Shown: positions 22,346-32,342 of the stretch, piece by piece
Layout of the letters: the number at the start of each line of letters is the position of its first letter
Numbering within the stretch: position 1 is the stretch's first letter
Assembly (NCBI GenBank): GCA_964016985.1
Contig: OZ024824.1
Span: 118,626,951-118,690,950 of the forward strand
Direction of reading: 5' to 3'
Length of the DNA stretch: 64,000 nucleotides
Source: Anodontia alba
Taxonomy: Eukaryota; Mollusca; Bivalvia; Lucinida; Lucinidae
Program-made: the position numbers and the translations under genes
Notes under the pieces: model-generated
The model's database searches: none
Seen by the model: only the letters and a program-made list of their open reading frames with translations
Told to the model about the DNA's origin: nothing

Positions 22346-24171
22346 TTTATATTTTAAAACAGTCCTGGTGGTTAAAGTACTGAGAATGGTGAAGGCTGAA
22401 CTTAGATATACCAATATTTCATCTGAAATGTGATTGTGGAGCCTTCCTTGGATGACGCAGCCTGCTAATGTTCACTGTGCACATCCTCTGTATAAACATT
22501 GTCCACAGAAATCACTTGTCTAAATCACTTGCCAATGTATAGAAAGGAAATTTATGATGTGTACATTTGTACCACTTGGCTCGGCATATATTCATCAATT
22601 CATTTCTAAGTCCAAATTAACTCCACGGCATCAAGATTCTATAATAAATGAATGACGATCATTTATATGCTCACAAAACTATTGAAATATTTCATACACT
22701 TTGATAAGTTTGAACAAATTCATGATTTCCACTCATCAAAAATGTGAATGGATTGAACAATATATCAATGTTTATAGCTACCACCACAGAGTAGGGAGAC
22801 ATACTGATTTAGTGCTGTGCATCTGTCAGTCCATCTGTCTGGTGTCAGTGCAACTCCTCAAAAACTGCTGGCCCCATTTCCACCAAACTTTACATGAGTG
22901 ATCAATGGCAGGTCTAGTTGTGCATATTATCAGGATCCATGGCCGATGCCAATGAATGGGTCTTATCATAAGGAACAACAACATATATGGTTTAGGGGTG
23001 GGGATCCAAATGGTTTCTGGGATATTAAACCTTACGTGAAATGGAGTGGGTGAGGCATACCCCCTGGGGACCCATGGTCAGTGTTACTGAATGCATCTAT
23101 CATAATGAACAACATAAATGGTTTAGGAGTGGGGTTCTGAATGGTTTCTGAGATGTTAAGCCTTATATGAACTGGATGGGGTGGGGCATACCCCCAGGGG
23201 ATCCACAGTCAGTGCTGAATGCATCTTATAAGGAACAACAATATATATGGTTTAGAGGTGGGGTTCTAAACAGTTCCTGAGATATTAAGCCTTATATGAA
23301 CTGAAGGGGGTGGGGCATACCCCAGGGGGACCCACAGTGCGTATCACTAAATGTGTCTTATCATAAGGAATAAAACGTGAAATGATAATACCCCGCCATA
23401 TACTCTGTCAAAAATTGACGAAATTTGCCAATGAGAAATCCCAAAGCAGATCTCTGCAATGTCAATGCACACATCAAATCTGGTGTAAATCCATTGAGAT
23501 TTACTCAAGTTACTGTCCTGAAATGAAAGTAGGGACCTGTCCCGGGCAGATAACTCTGATGAAAATGGACCAAATTTGCCTATCAGCAATCTCAAAGCAG
23601 ATCTTCATAATATCAATGCACACATCAAGTTTGGTGAAAATCCATTGATATTTATTAAAGTTATCCGGTAATGAAAACATGGATCTGTCGTGGGCAGATA
23701 ACCCTGTTAAAAAATGACGAAATTTGTCCAATAACAATCCCAGACCAGACCTCAACAATATCAATGCACACATCAAGTTTGGTGAAAATCCATTGACATT
23801 TACTCAAGTTATCGTCCGGAAACAAAAATACGGCTGGACATACAGCAAATGTGATACCATAATACCCCGCCGCTTAACAATCCCAAAACAGATGTCCACA
23901 ATATCAATGCACACACAAAGTTTGGTGAAAATCCACTGATATTTGGTAAAGTTATCATCCAGAAATGAAAATATGGATCTGTCGCGGGCAGATAACTCTG
24001 TCAAAAATTGACAATATTTGCCCATTAACAATCCCAAACCAGATCTTCACAATATCAATGCATACACCGAATTCAGTGAAAATCCATTGATATTTACTCA
24101 AGTTATTGTCCTGAAATGAAAATATGGACGGACGACAATAGAGGAACGAGTTGACGGATGTATACTACTTC

Positions 24172-24551
24172 TGTGTCAAAAATTATGTACAAAGTACCCT
24201 AGTGTGTCCAGAATTAGACATACAAGGGCAGGGATATTTCTAGCTCAAAGTTAGTATGGGCCCTTGAAATTGGCCAAGGGCCCATGTCCCATTCAAATAC
24301 ATGTAAAATTTAGAATTTTGATGCGCCTTTTCAAATTTTCATGGGCCCTCTGAAATTTTCGATGGGCCCAAGAATCCTTACTACCCACCTGAGATGAAAA
24401 TAAACATTGGATTTGAATAGCTTGTATAGGTGGCCCAGCCAAAAATCAATTCAAATTAAGTCTAACATTAAAGGTTTTCACACAAAATGGATCAGACCCA
24501 TTCCAGAAATATCCCTGCAAGGGTACTTTTTACATAATGTTCGACACACAA
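24172..24551. mobile_element. Inverted-repeat element GTGTC...GACAC, host of a second element
   Basis: Outer arms GTGTCAAAAATTATGTA with AAAGTACCCT on the left and AGGGTACTTT with TACATAATGTTCGACAC on the right face each other. Removing the element at 24229-24517 leaves a palindrome of about 85 bp. Confidence 0.65.
24229..24517. mobile_element. hAT-like MITE with 6-bp target duplication
   Basis: Ends CAGGGATATTTCT and AGAAATATCCCTG with CAAGGG directly repeated at 24223-24228 and 24518-24523. The interior has several GGGCCC-containing palindromes. Confidence 0.78.
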
Positions 24552-25401
24552 GTCAGTCAGCTTGTGTGTCTATGCAATAAATCCCATTGAAATACACAGA
24601 AGGGTCAATAATTTTAAGACACACAAGTATACATTCATCAGAGCAGACAGACAGATGGACAGACACACAGACAGCCAACGTGATACCATAATACCCCGCC
24701 ACTAACGTGTGGCAGGGTATAACAACAATATTATATGGTTAAGGGGTGGAGTTCTGAATGGTTTCTGAGATATTAAGCCTTATATGAACTGTATGGGTTG
24801 GGGCTAACTCCTGGAGTACCACCAGTCAGTGTCACTGAATGCATCTTATCATAAGGAACAACAATATATATGGTTTAGGGGTGGGGTTCTGAACAGTTTC
24901 TGAGATATTAAGCCTTATATGAACTGGAGGGGATGCGGCATACCCCAAGGGGACCCCTGGTTGGTGTCATTGGATGCGGCTTACCATAAGGAACAAGAAT
25001 ATAATATATATATATATATATACACAGTTTAGTTGTGGGGATCTGAAGGGTTTCTGAGATAACAGGCTTCTTATTAAGTGATGGTGATGGGGCATGTCCC
25101 TGGGGGACCCTTTGAAACCCTCTTACAAAACTTCATACCAATATCTATCATATCCGCCAATTTCTGAACAATCCGTACAGTGGTTACTGAGAACCAATCC
25201 GGGGTGGAGAGAAAGCAAAAGAAGAAGAATAAGAAAAAGAAACAGAGCAAATAAAATAAGTCTCCCAACTTCATTTTTGAAGACTTAATTAATGTATTTG
25301 CAAATGTTTTACTGTCAGTTTATGGTTTTAAAATACCCCTACATGTAAACAAAATTCTTCTATATATCCATGGATGGCAATATTTTTTATAGATATATTT
25401 A

Positions 25402-25562
25402 AGAATTGATGGGTTTTTTTTCGTTTCATCGAGTCATGAAAGAAAAAAACCAAAGGAAGCTATGCATGATGCGTGTAGCATATTCATGCACAACAGTGCC
25501 CTTCGTTTTTTCATACATTGCTTGATGAAATGAAAAACAAATTCAATTCTTAATTAATTTTC
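25402..25562. repeat. Fold-back palindrome
   Basis: Diverged inverted arms: TTAAGAATTGATGGG with TTTCGTTTCATC on the left, GATGAAATGAAAAAC with AATTCTTAATTAA on the right, spacing about 80 bp. Probably a small MITE. Nothing else is seen between 25100 and 26216, which is intron of sycp1. Confidence 0.6.
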
Positions 25563-26216
25563 TGTCTAATTTTGATAAATTTGCTTTCAGAAATATAAAA
25601 GCACATAGTACTTTGCCTTTATAGGAACAGGTTCGTGCGCCCAATAATATTAAATTCAGTTCATGTTTTTACCCGAGCTTAGCGCCATGACAGTGACAGA
25701 TGATAAAATGCATCCTTGACGACCTTTCAAATTTGCTTAGACTGACAGGCGATTAAGATAAATGTAGAAGAATAAGAACAAAAAACGTTCAAGGTATAGG
25801 TTATTTTTTATATTAGATACAAAAGAAAAGCCAAATAAACCCAAGAAATAATTATTTTCTTAAGTTCTATTCTTTCGATTGTAACAGAGATTATCAGCAG
25901 GCATTGGGTTTTAGTGGAAATAGTGCAGTCAGAGGCTGGGCACCAGTTTTTAGTTTCAAAGAGAAATAGATGAATTTTTTCTTTCAATTGATGAGAGAGC
26001 AGGAAAACACTTTAAAGAAAATAATCAGGTAGCTCTAAACTGTTAATGGGAGATGGCATTGCAGACAGGTTACATATTTAGTAAAAGAGCACTCTGGGAA
26101 ATCAGAAAATTGACTGTAATAGGGGCTGTTGTTGAGAGGTGCTATCTGTATAGGTTCAACAGTAATTCCTAGAACATCTTTGAAAGGGACAAAATAATTA
26201 TATAATTTTACCTTAC

Positions 26217-26288
26217 CTCAAAATGCTGGCTGCTGTCTCTGTTAGATAAAGGCTTGAAGAATGGTGGCTCCCTCATCGACATTGTAAC
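26217..26288 (-). CDS. sycp1: Synaptonemal complex protein 1, first coding exon (start codon)
   Basis: On the minus strand the acceptor ATAATTTCCAG is followed by six untranslated bases and ATGTCGATG (start at 26282, possibly 26276). The exon ends CATTTTGAG before a consensus GTAAGG donor. It encodes MSMREPPFFKPLSNRDSSQ then HFE. The FFK motif resembles one recalled near the N-terminus of vertebrate SYCP1. An acceptor before the ATG implies at least one untranslated exon further right, which I could not find. The protein is the transverse filament of the synaptonemal complex, nuclear and meiotic. The transcript would span more than 26 kb here. Confidence 0.72.
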
Positions 26289-26492
26289 CTGGAAATTATA
26301 GAGACAACTGTAGAAATTAAATGAAACAAATTGCAAACACTACATCCTTGACTGGCAATTTATAAGTTTTTACCCTCAAAAAAGAATGCTCTGGACTGTC
26401 AAAAGTCAGGAACAAAGGTCCTGAGTCATGCATATGCTTATGATCGTGTCTAAAATTATTTTTATTTATTTACCACTTTGTGTCCTCATTAA

Positions 26493-26683
26493 CCCTTGTC
26501 CTGCTGAACCCGGATATACCCTACCTTTGCAAACAGTGTAGATCCAGATCAGTTGGCTTCTAAGAAGTCAACTGATCTGGAATTGCACTGTTTGCCATTC
26601 AGTATGTGAAGTTATATCAACAATCTGATTGGCTGAAAATTTGAAAAGGGTGTGGCATCTTAATTTATTCAGCAGGACAAGGG
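26493..26683. mobile_element. TTAA-flanked MITE, intact
   Basis: Ends CCCTTGTCCTGCTGAA and TTCAGCAGGACAAGGG are exact inverted repeats, with TTAA at 26489-26492 and 26684-26687. Inside, GCAAACAGTGTAGATCCAGA with TCAGTTG pairs with CAACTGATCTGGA and CACTGTTTGC. It lies just upstream of the first sycp1 coding exon. Confidence 0.9.
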
Positions 26684-27167
26684 TTAAAACACCTAAGTGT
26701 TTTTGCTGAAAATCACAATCAGAGTATTATAATATTATTTAGCAACAAATTTTTAGTATTTTCTGTTGGGTTTTAATATAACCTAATTTACTACCACTTT
26801 TGTTGGTAAATAATGGTCAAAACTAGATGAAAACTTGCAGAATATCTCAATATATCTGAACATATTCATAAAGGTTACCTATAGAAGGTATGCATTTTTT
26901 TTTTTTTTCTCGTTTTGTTTGTAAAATGCACCTTTTCATAAAATGACATCAGTCAAACTCTGTAACTTGTCAAAATGGAGCATTCTGTCCAAGAACTCTT
27001 CTGTTATTGTAAGCTAATATCAGGGCTGTTGAAATTCCATACCCAACTTGTCCACTTTGTCCCATTTCCCCGAGGACAAGTAAGAAATTTCAAAGTACTT
27101 AGCTAAGAAGAGTATTCGGATTATGAGATATATACTAGAGGAATTTGAAAATGCAACACAAAAGAGA

Positions 27168-27778
27168 CAAGAGCTTCGCCAAGCGGGACATTATATGCCC
27201 GTGGCAAGTAAAAAGATGCAGCACATAAACTAGCTCCTGTATAATTCAGTGCTTCCGGATATAAACTGTAAGTGGAATTACAAAAAAAAAAAAAGAAAAA
27301 AAAAGTAAATAAAAAAAATTTCATTGGGGCATAGCTCTGCTGATATTTGGTGAACTGTAACCTAAGGGTCCAAGCTGACCCAGAAATTAAGGGAAATAGG
27401 GAGAACGAAAAGTTTACAGGAATTTTCAAAGGGGCATAACTCTGCCAATAATTGGTGCACTGTAACCTCAAAATAATATGCACTGCTCCACATCATCCTG
27501 TAACTATTTATGAAGTTTCAGCTTGATCGGATTTAAACTGTAGGAGGATTAAGCCAGAAACGAAAAATTAGTAGATCTTTTCAAAGGGGTATAACTCTGC
27601 TAATATTTGGTGGACTGTAACCTTGAAACAATATGCGCTGCTCCACATCATAGTCTAACTACAAATCAAGCTTTAGCTTGATCGGATGTAAACTGTAGGA
27701 GGAGTTAGCCGGAAACGAAAAGATTACAGAAATTTTCAAAGGGGCAAAACTCTGCTAATATTTGGTGGACTGTCAGTA
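27168..27778 (+). repeat. Minisatellite element inside the Tc1/mariner relic
   Basis: Starts ACAAGAGCTTCGCCAAGCGG, a leader resembling other elements here. About three units of roughly 180 bp contain TTCAAAGGGGCATAACTCTG, TTTGGTGGACTGTAACC and GCTTGATCGGATGTAAACTG. It stops abruptly near GGACTGTCAG. Confidence 0.8.
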
Positions 27779-27837
27779 TGGGTCCATAACATGGTCGACG
27801 GCAGCAAGTACCCAATTCCTGAACACTGCTTGACAGT

Positions 27838-28132
27838 GTCCTGTGATGATTTTGTCACCTTGGCTGCTGATTATTATGTAAGCTGTTGCCGCAGCTGTTT
27901 AGAAGTGGTCCCCTAGGTGACGTTGAAGGATGTAATTATCCTGATGTTGTGATGTCACTCTAGCTTGTCCAGATATAGGAAGCAGCAACTGTTTCTGTTT
28001 GCCTGACACATTGAGCAAGACGATATATTGTTGATCTAGCAACATTAAAGCAACATGCAACCTCAATTTGTGATATGCCAGTTCAAGAAGGTCTAAAATC
28101 CGACTCCAGTTTTCGTTATTTAACCTTGGCAT
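27838..28132 (-). pseudogene. Tc1-like transposase, N-terminal remnant
   Basis: The minus strand gives GQARVTSQHQDNYILQRHLG then DHF, a stop, and TAAATAYI. From memory, mollusc Tc1-like transposases carry a similar RPRVT...QD.YI...HLR.RF...TA stretch at the end of their helix-turn-helix DNA-binding domain. Frames upstream and downstream are broken and the DDE catalytic region is missing. The flanking TIRs and TA duplication support the assignment independently. Confidence 0.62.
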
Positions 28133-28439
28133 TGATAATTTCTAAAATTTATCCTAATGTCAAAGAAACTCTGATTTGCAGACACCTTCTAAAGATGTCT
28201 AATGAAAAACTGCAATTCTACACTTCTATATGGCCATGTAGACAAGTGAATACCTCGTTGTGCATGTGCAAAGAGATCACGTGTTTACGAGCCATATGTT
28301 ATTGAACTGACCACCTTGGATGATTGATTTTAGGTTGTACCCAAGCATGTATCAGAAAAACGATCTAATGCAGTGTTATTTCAAAATTATTCAAAAAAAT
28401 ATATGTTGCGTTTTCAAAGTCCTCTAGTATATATTTTTC

Positions 28440-29300
28440 TTATTTCTCACAGGAGAAGAAGTTCAAAATAGATTTTCAAAATGGCCGCTGTGGCTGCCAT
28501 CTTGGATTTGCGGTCAGAATGATTTTAGCTATTTTTTATCTACAGGACATACCGATACTTTCTACCAAGTTTAAAGTCAACTGGCCTTTCAGTTCAGAAG
28601 AAGTTCAAAATAGAGTTTCAAGATGGCAGCCATCTTGGATTTCCATCAGATCAAAATGATTTTAAATATTTTGATCTACAAGTTGCTCTGACAATTCCTA
28701 CCAAGTTTCAAGTCAATTGGGTTTTCCTTTCAGGAGATGCTCAAAATAGACTGTCAAGATGGCGGCCATGGGAGCAATCTTGGATTTCTGAATGGAATGG
28801 TTTTAGCTATTTTTTATTTGCAATTGCCCTGATACCTCCTACCAAATTTAAAGTCAAGTGTCTTTTCTGTTCATCAGAAGAAGCTCAAAACAAATTTTCA
28901 AGATGTTGGCTGTGGTAGCTATCTTGGATTCTTGATCATGAACCATTTTAACTATTTCTTATCTACAACTGTCGCCCTGATACTTCCTACCAAGTTTTGA
29001 GTCAGCTGGTCTTTCCATTCTAGAGAAGAAGCTCAAAATAGATTTTTTCAGATGATGGGCATGGCTGCCATCTTGGATTTTCAATCTGAATGATTTTAGC
29101 TATTTTAGATCTACAACTTGCCCCGATACATTCCTACCAAGTTTCAGTTAATTGGTCTTTCCGTTCAGAAAAAGCTCAAAATAGATTTTCAAGATGGCAG
29201 CTGTGGCAGCCATCTAGGATTTCCAATAGGATCATTTTTGGCTATTTTGGTAAAATCACCTAGGCAACACTCCTGTGAAGTTTAACTGAAATTGGCCTAT
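28440..29300 (+). repeat. YY1-palindrome minisatellite, second family, array 1
   Basis: About six units of 140-145 bp: GATTTTAGCTATTTTTGATC, TACAAGTCACCCTGAT, CCTACCAAGTTTCAAGTCAA, TTCAGAAGAAGCTCAAAATAG, then TTCAAGATGGC...GCCATCTTGGATTT. Same layout as 32343-35683. Confidence 0.88.
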
Positions 29301-30055
29301 GGGTGTAGGTAGCCGCAAATGAATGTTGGGGATCAATGTAGACACATGTATGTTTTTATTGAAAGACACATTTGTAGAGTCTGTAGCCCGTAGCTACCTC
29401 ATTAGAATTAAAACAAAACATCATTTATTCTAAAAGCATTCAATGTTTTGTTTTAAAAAATTGTTTTGTACATTAAACTATCACTCCAAAACTATCAAAA
29501 TCACCTAAACCAATATATTCAGTTGTATACAAATTTCACTTTTACGATGTAACTTGGTCTTATTTGTATCATTATCATCCTAGGCACTATTTATAAGACT
29601 CATTATTTTCCAAAACGGTATTTCTTTTTTAACCTTTGCTTAGAGGTAATGCACAAAGGAAAGTTTAACAAAGGTTCTATGGAATAAAATCATTTTATGC
29701 ATTATAGAAAAACAGGAGCTACGGATAGCATTTTCTTAGCCACATCTAAGCCGCATATTAAGACAGCTTGAATCCCTTTGGTATGTCAACTAGGTCTGCT
29801 GCCATGCAATGGAAAATGAAAGCTTTGTTGGAATTAAGGCTAACATGATGATGCTATGATTAACGAAAAATAGGGGCTACTGACTACGAAAAAAGGGCTT
29901 TTTCCAGGTGTTCAACGTGTAATATCTGTGCTGTTTAGAGGTATAAAGAGACTTTTCTTTTAGACTTATGTATCTAGATTCATTTGCAGAATAACAGAAA
30001 CACTCATGAAATACCTCATACTATGCTTAAAATGCTTCTAATTCACAGTATATAG
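29301..30055. other. Unannotated AT-rich DNA
   Basis: No gene or clear repeat is recognised, apart from a short inverted pair GGTAGCCGC near 29311 and GTAGCTACC near 29390. Confidence 0.4.
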
Positions 30056-30225
30056 ACGTTACGTAGTCTATCTGTGCAAAAAAGCGTTTCTAGAGACCTA
30101 TTTTTTCTGCCAACGTAGCCTATCTGTAGTAAACACTAAATGCTGCAAGTAGGATGCTGAAAAGGCCAGGCAAATAATAATGATGGTAATTTATATCAAT
30201 AAAATCTCAATGCTACGGAACTCTG
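30056..30225 (+). repeat. Dispersed repeat, inverted partner at 40335-40515
   Basis: GTTACGTAGTCTATCTGTG, GAGACCTATTTTTTCTG, CGTAGCCTATCTGTAGTAAA and CAATGCTACGGAACT all occur in reverse complement at 40335-40515. Confidence 0.7.
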
Positions 30226-30295
30226 ACAATATTTATTAGTTTAAATTAAACTGTGTTTGTCTCACAAATTATGGAGAAATACTTTAAACATGCTA

Positions 30296-30817
30296 GGCCG
30301 GCCTCGGTGGCTCAGTTGGATGCGCCGTCCGACTGGAGACCAGGAGGTCGCGGGTTCAACCCCTGCCGAGGTCGGCAACATTCTTTCGTGGAGATTGATC
30401 ATGAAATATTTTCTATGATCATTCTCTTCCTTCCGCTGATTCAAGAAGGGTAGTTGTCAGTTTCTGGCGAAAGAATGTGCACAATACTGGTTAATCGCTT
30501 AGAGTACTACAGTGATTTATTTACAATTTTATACCTGTGTGTCCCAGGACTCGCTTGGGCTATATAAAGTGAGTCCTACTAGAAAATCATTGCGTCCATT
30601 ACAGAATTTTCCACTATAACTTTGTGAGTCCTGGGACTCACTGAGATTTAAAATGTGAGTCCCAAAGCAAAAATGTGAGTACAGGACTCGGGATGCGCAG
30701 GTAAAAAAATCACTGGTACTATGACTGCCCAGTAAACGTGTGGTTAGGTAAACTGACCGCGCTCGACATGACCCCATTGGGTTGACTGGGCCGTAAAACT
30801 TCAACACAAACAAACAA
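30296..30817 (+). mobile_element. Complete tRNA-headed SINE, interrupted by a MITE
   Basis: Same family as 125-417. Direct repeats ACTTTAAACATGCTA at 30281-30295 and 30818-30832 fix its ends. The element at 30510-30715 lies in its body. Confidence 0.95.
30510..30715. mobile_element. hAT-like MITE with 6-bp target duplication
   Basis: Ends CAGTGATTTATTTAC and GTAAAAAAATCACTG, with GTACTA at 30504-30509 and 30716-30721. The interior is palindromic (GTCCCAGGACTC and GAGTCCTGGGAC). Other SINE copies lack it, which proves insertion. Confidence 0.88.
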
Positions 30818-31279
30818 ACTTTAAACATGCTACAGAAATTGGAACAGGCATGTCAACGGAAGGCCAGAAAGTGACAAAAACACAATTTTCAGCAGTTTTA
30901 AAATGTTTCCCATCCTTTTTTTTCAGCGGTATATCGAAATTATCTGTTGAACAAATATATGGTTACAATCTATGGGTCTCATGAGTATTTACATTTCAAC
31001 TTAAATGCAGGAAATTTGAAAAAATAAATGGATACTGGATAGTGATCCTATTTGTTTCTGACAATGGAGCCTAAACGCTAATATGGCTAGGAAACCTATT
31101 TGTATACCTACATGGACTCAAAGGATGTCTGATAATCGTCTACATATTACATATTTATGACTGTTGTGGACTTTTGTTACATTTAATCATGGCCCGAGCC
31201 AGCAGTCACTTGTTGAGTAATACATCAGTCTTTCATTATTTATTTATTAGTTTTTAATTTTATTTTTATAGAGGTGGAA

Positions 31280-31295
31280 GGGGGGGGGGGGGGGG
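31280..31295. repeat. Run of 16 guanines
   Basis: Directly visible, followed by GTGAGGGGGGAAAAG. Confidence 0.95.
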
Positions 31296-31646
31296 CAGTG
31301 AGGGGGGAAAAGAGAGGAAGGGCATCACAAAAGAGGCGGAAGTTTGATGAATTTTTTTAAGTGAAATTTACTGTACACCTTATCACAGTGTTCAATAAAT
31401 AACAATGAGCGCATCGATGTTATCTAAGAACCAATATACTGTATTTGGTTCAAGATGTTACAGCATCAGTTTTAATAGGCAAGTCTGCTACTGAGAATCA
31501 AATATACAAACTAACTATAGAACTGTAACACTCGAAAACTGTAGAAAACAAAAGTTTGAAGACAACATACAGGCCTAATAATGGACACAACATGAAAATT
31601 AAAAGTTTCTGATGTTAGGATGTTTAAATATATATTAACAATATTG

Positions 31647-31912
31647 ATTGTGTTGGCGTTTAACAACACGTCAACACTTGCTGGTCATTTTGTGTAGTCT
31701 CCCAGACAATGGGAGACTAGAAATAGAAGAGATAGTAGAGGAGATGAAAGAGCGGGACAGAGGAGAAAGAGGAAAATGAATGAAAGTTAAGAAACAGAGG
31801 AAATAAAAACATTGCCCCTCTACCCTTACCTTGCCCAACTATCAGCTAATATCAGTTGGACGCCCCGGTGATGCAAGGTATACGACACCTTTGCCTCACC
31901 CAACCGCCCCCA
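31647..31912 (-). mobile_element. Second SINE-like family, copy 2
   Basis: Matches 2900-3195 along its whole length, including the tail GTTGTTAAACGCCAACAC and the head GGTTGGGTGAGGCAAAGG. It abuts the candidate exon at 31914-32107. Confidence 0.78.
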
Positions 31913-31913
31913 A

Positions 31914-32107
31914 TATCACGGACAGGAATCGCCATGTTTAAATTTTCACGATTTTTAATGCCATAGAGCCGCAATCCATATTCTTGGGGTATCCATCGGT
32001 GTTCCTTTGTACCTCTCCACGAAATGAAGGCTAAGTGCACCATCTTATCTTGTGTATCCAAAATGCATGCAGTTTCATTTTCCGCGTATTCAGGATGACC
32101 ATTCCAC
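31914..32107 (-). CDS. Candidate exon, unknown protein
   Basis: After the acceptor-like GAAAATATTTTAG the minus strand is open for about 64 codons: GHPEYAENETACILDTQDKM, then HLAFISWRGTKEHRWIPQEY and GLRLYGIKNRENLNMAIPVR. The mix of W, Y, H, C and charged residues looks like a folded domain, unlike the spurious frames elsewhere. No donor is visible before a SINE-like element takes over at 31912, so the exon end may be destroyed or hidden; the frame runs 22 codons into the element. I recognise no family. It lies upstream of the sycp1 start on the same strand, so it is probably another gene or a decayed fragment. Confidence 0.45.
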
Positions 32108-32342
32108 CTAAAATATTTTCATTGCTTTGATAAAAATTGGTCTAAAACTGGCTTGTCGCTATTAGACTTTTTGACTAGTTTTACACCTGTGACACAGGTT
32201 TTACGGTCGGGTGCTCTAAGTTCGACTCTGTCCTACATTCGTCCCCTTGTTATGACGAACTAAGGGCAACATGTTTGGAGCACAAGTTTATGGATTACAT
32301 TATGAAAAAGTGGCGATTGGCAAAAAGATATACAACAGATTC

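Larger units (their letters stand above)
23376..24716 (+). mobile_element. Nested minisatellite element, same family as 3770-4524
   Basis: Units of about 150-170 bp (GGGCAGATAACTCTG, AATTTGCCCATTAACAATCC, CAGATCTTCACAATATCAATG, CATTGATATTTACTCAAGTT). It ends with GACAGATGGACAGAC and the hairpin ATACCCCGCCAC, TAA, CGTGTGGCAGGGTAT. It is itself interrupted at about 24150-24625. Confidence 0.82.
22780..25100 (+). repeat. Minisatellite element, about 125-140 bp period, interrupted
   Basis: Units carry AACAACAATATATATGGTTT, AGGGGTGGGGTTCTGAA, GTTTCTGAGATATTAAGCC, TTATATGAACTGGA and GGGGCATACCCC. Three to four units lie left of 23376 and about three right of 24722. Each unit contains the small palindrome GGGGCATACCCC. 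Confidence 0.85.
27135..28427 (-). mobile_element. Tc1/mariner-type transposon relic
   Basis: Inverted ends CTAGAGGAATTTGAAAATGC at 27135 and the complement of GCGTTTTCAAAGTCCTCTAG at 28408-28427, each beside TA, define a 1.3-kb element. Only the N-terminal part of a transposase is left (27838-28132). A minisatellite fills the half where the catalytic part should be. Confidence 0.82.
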
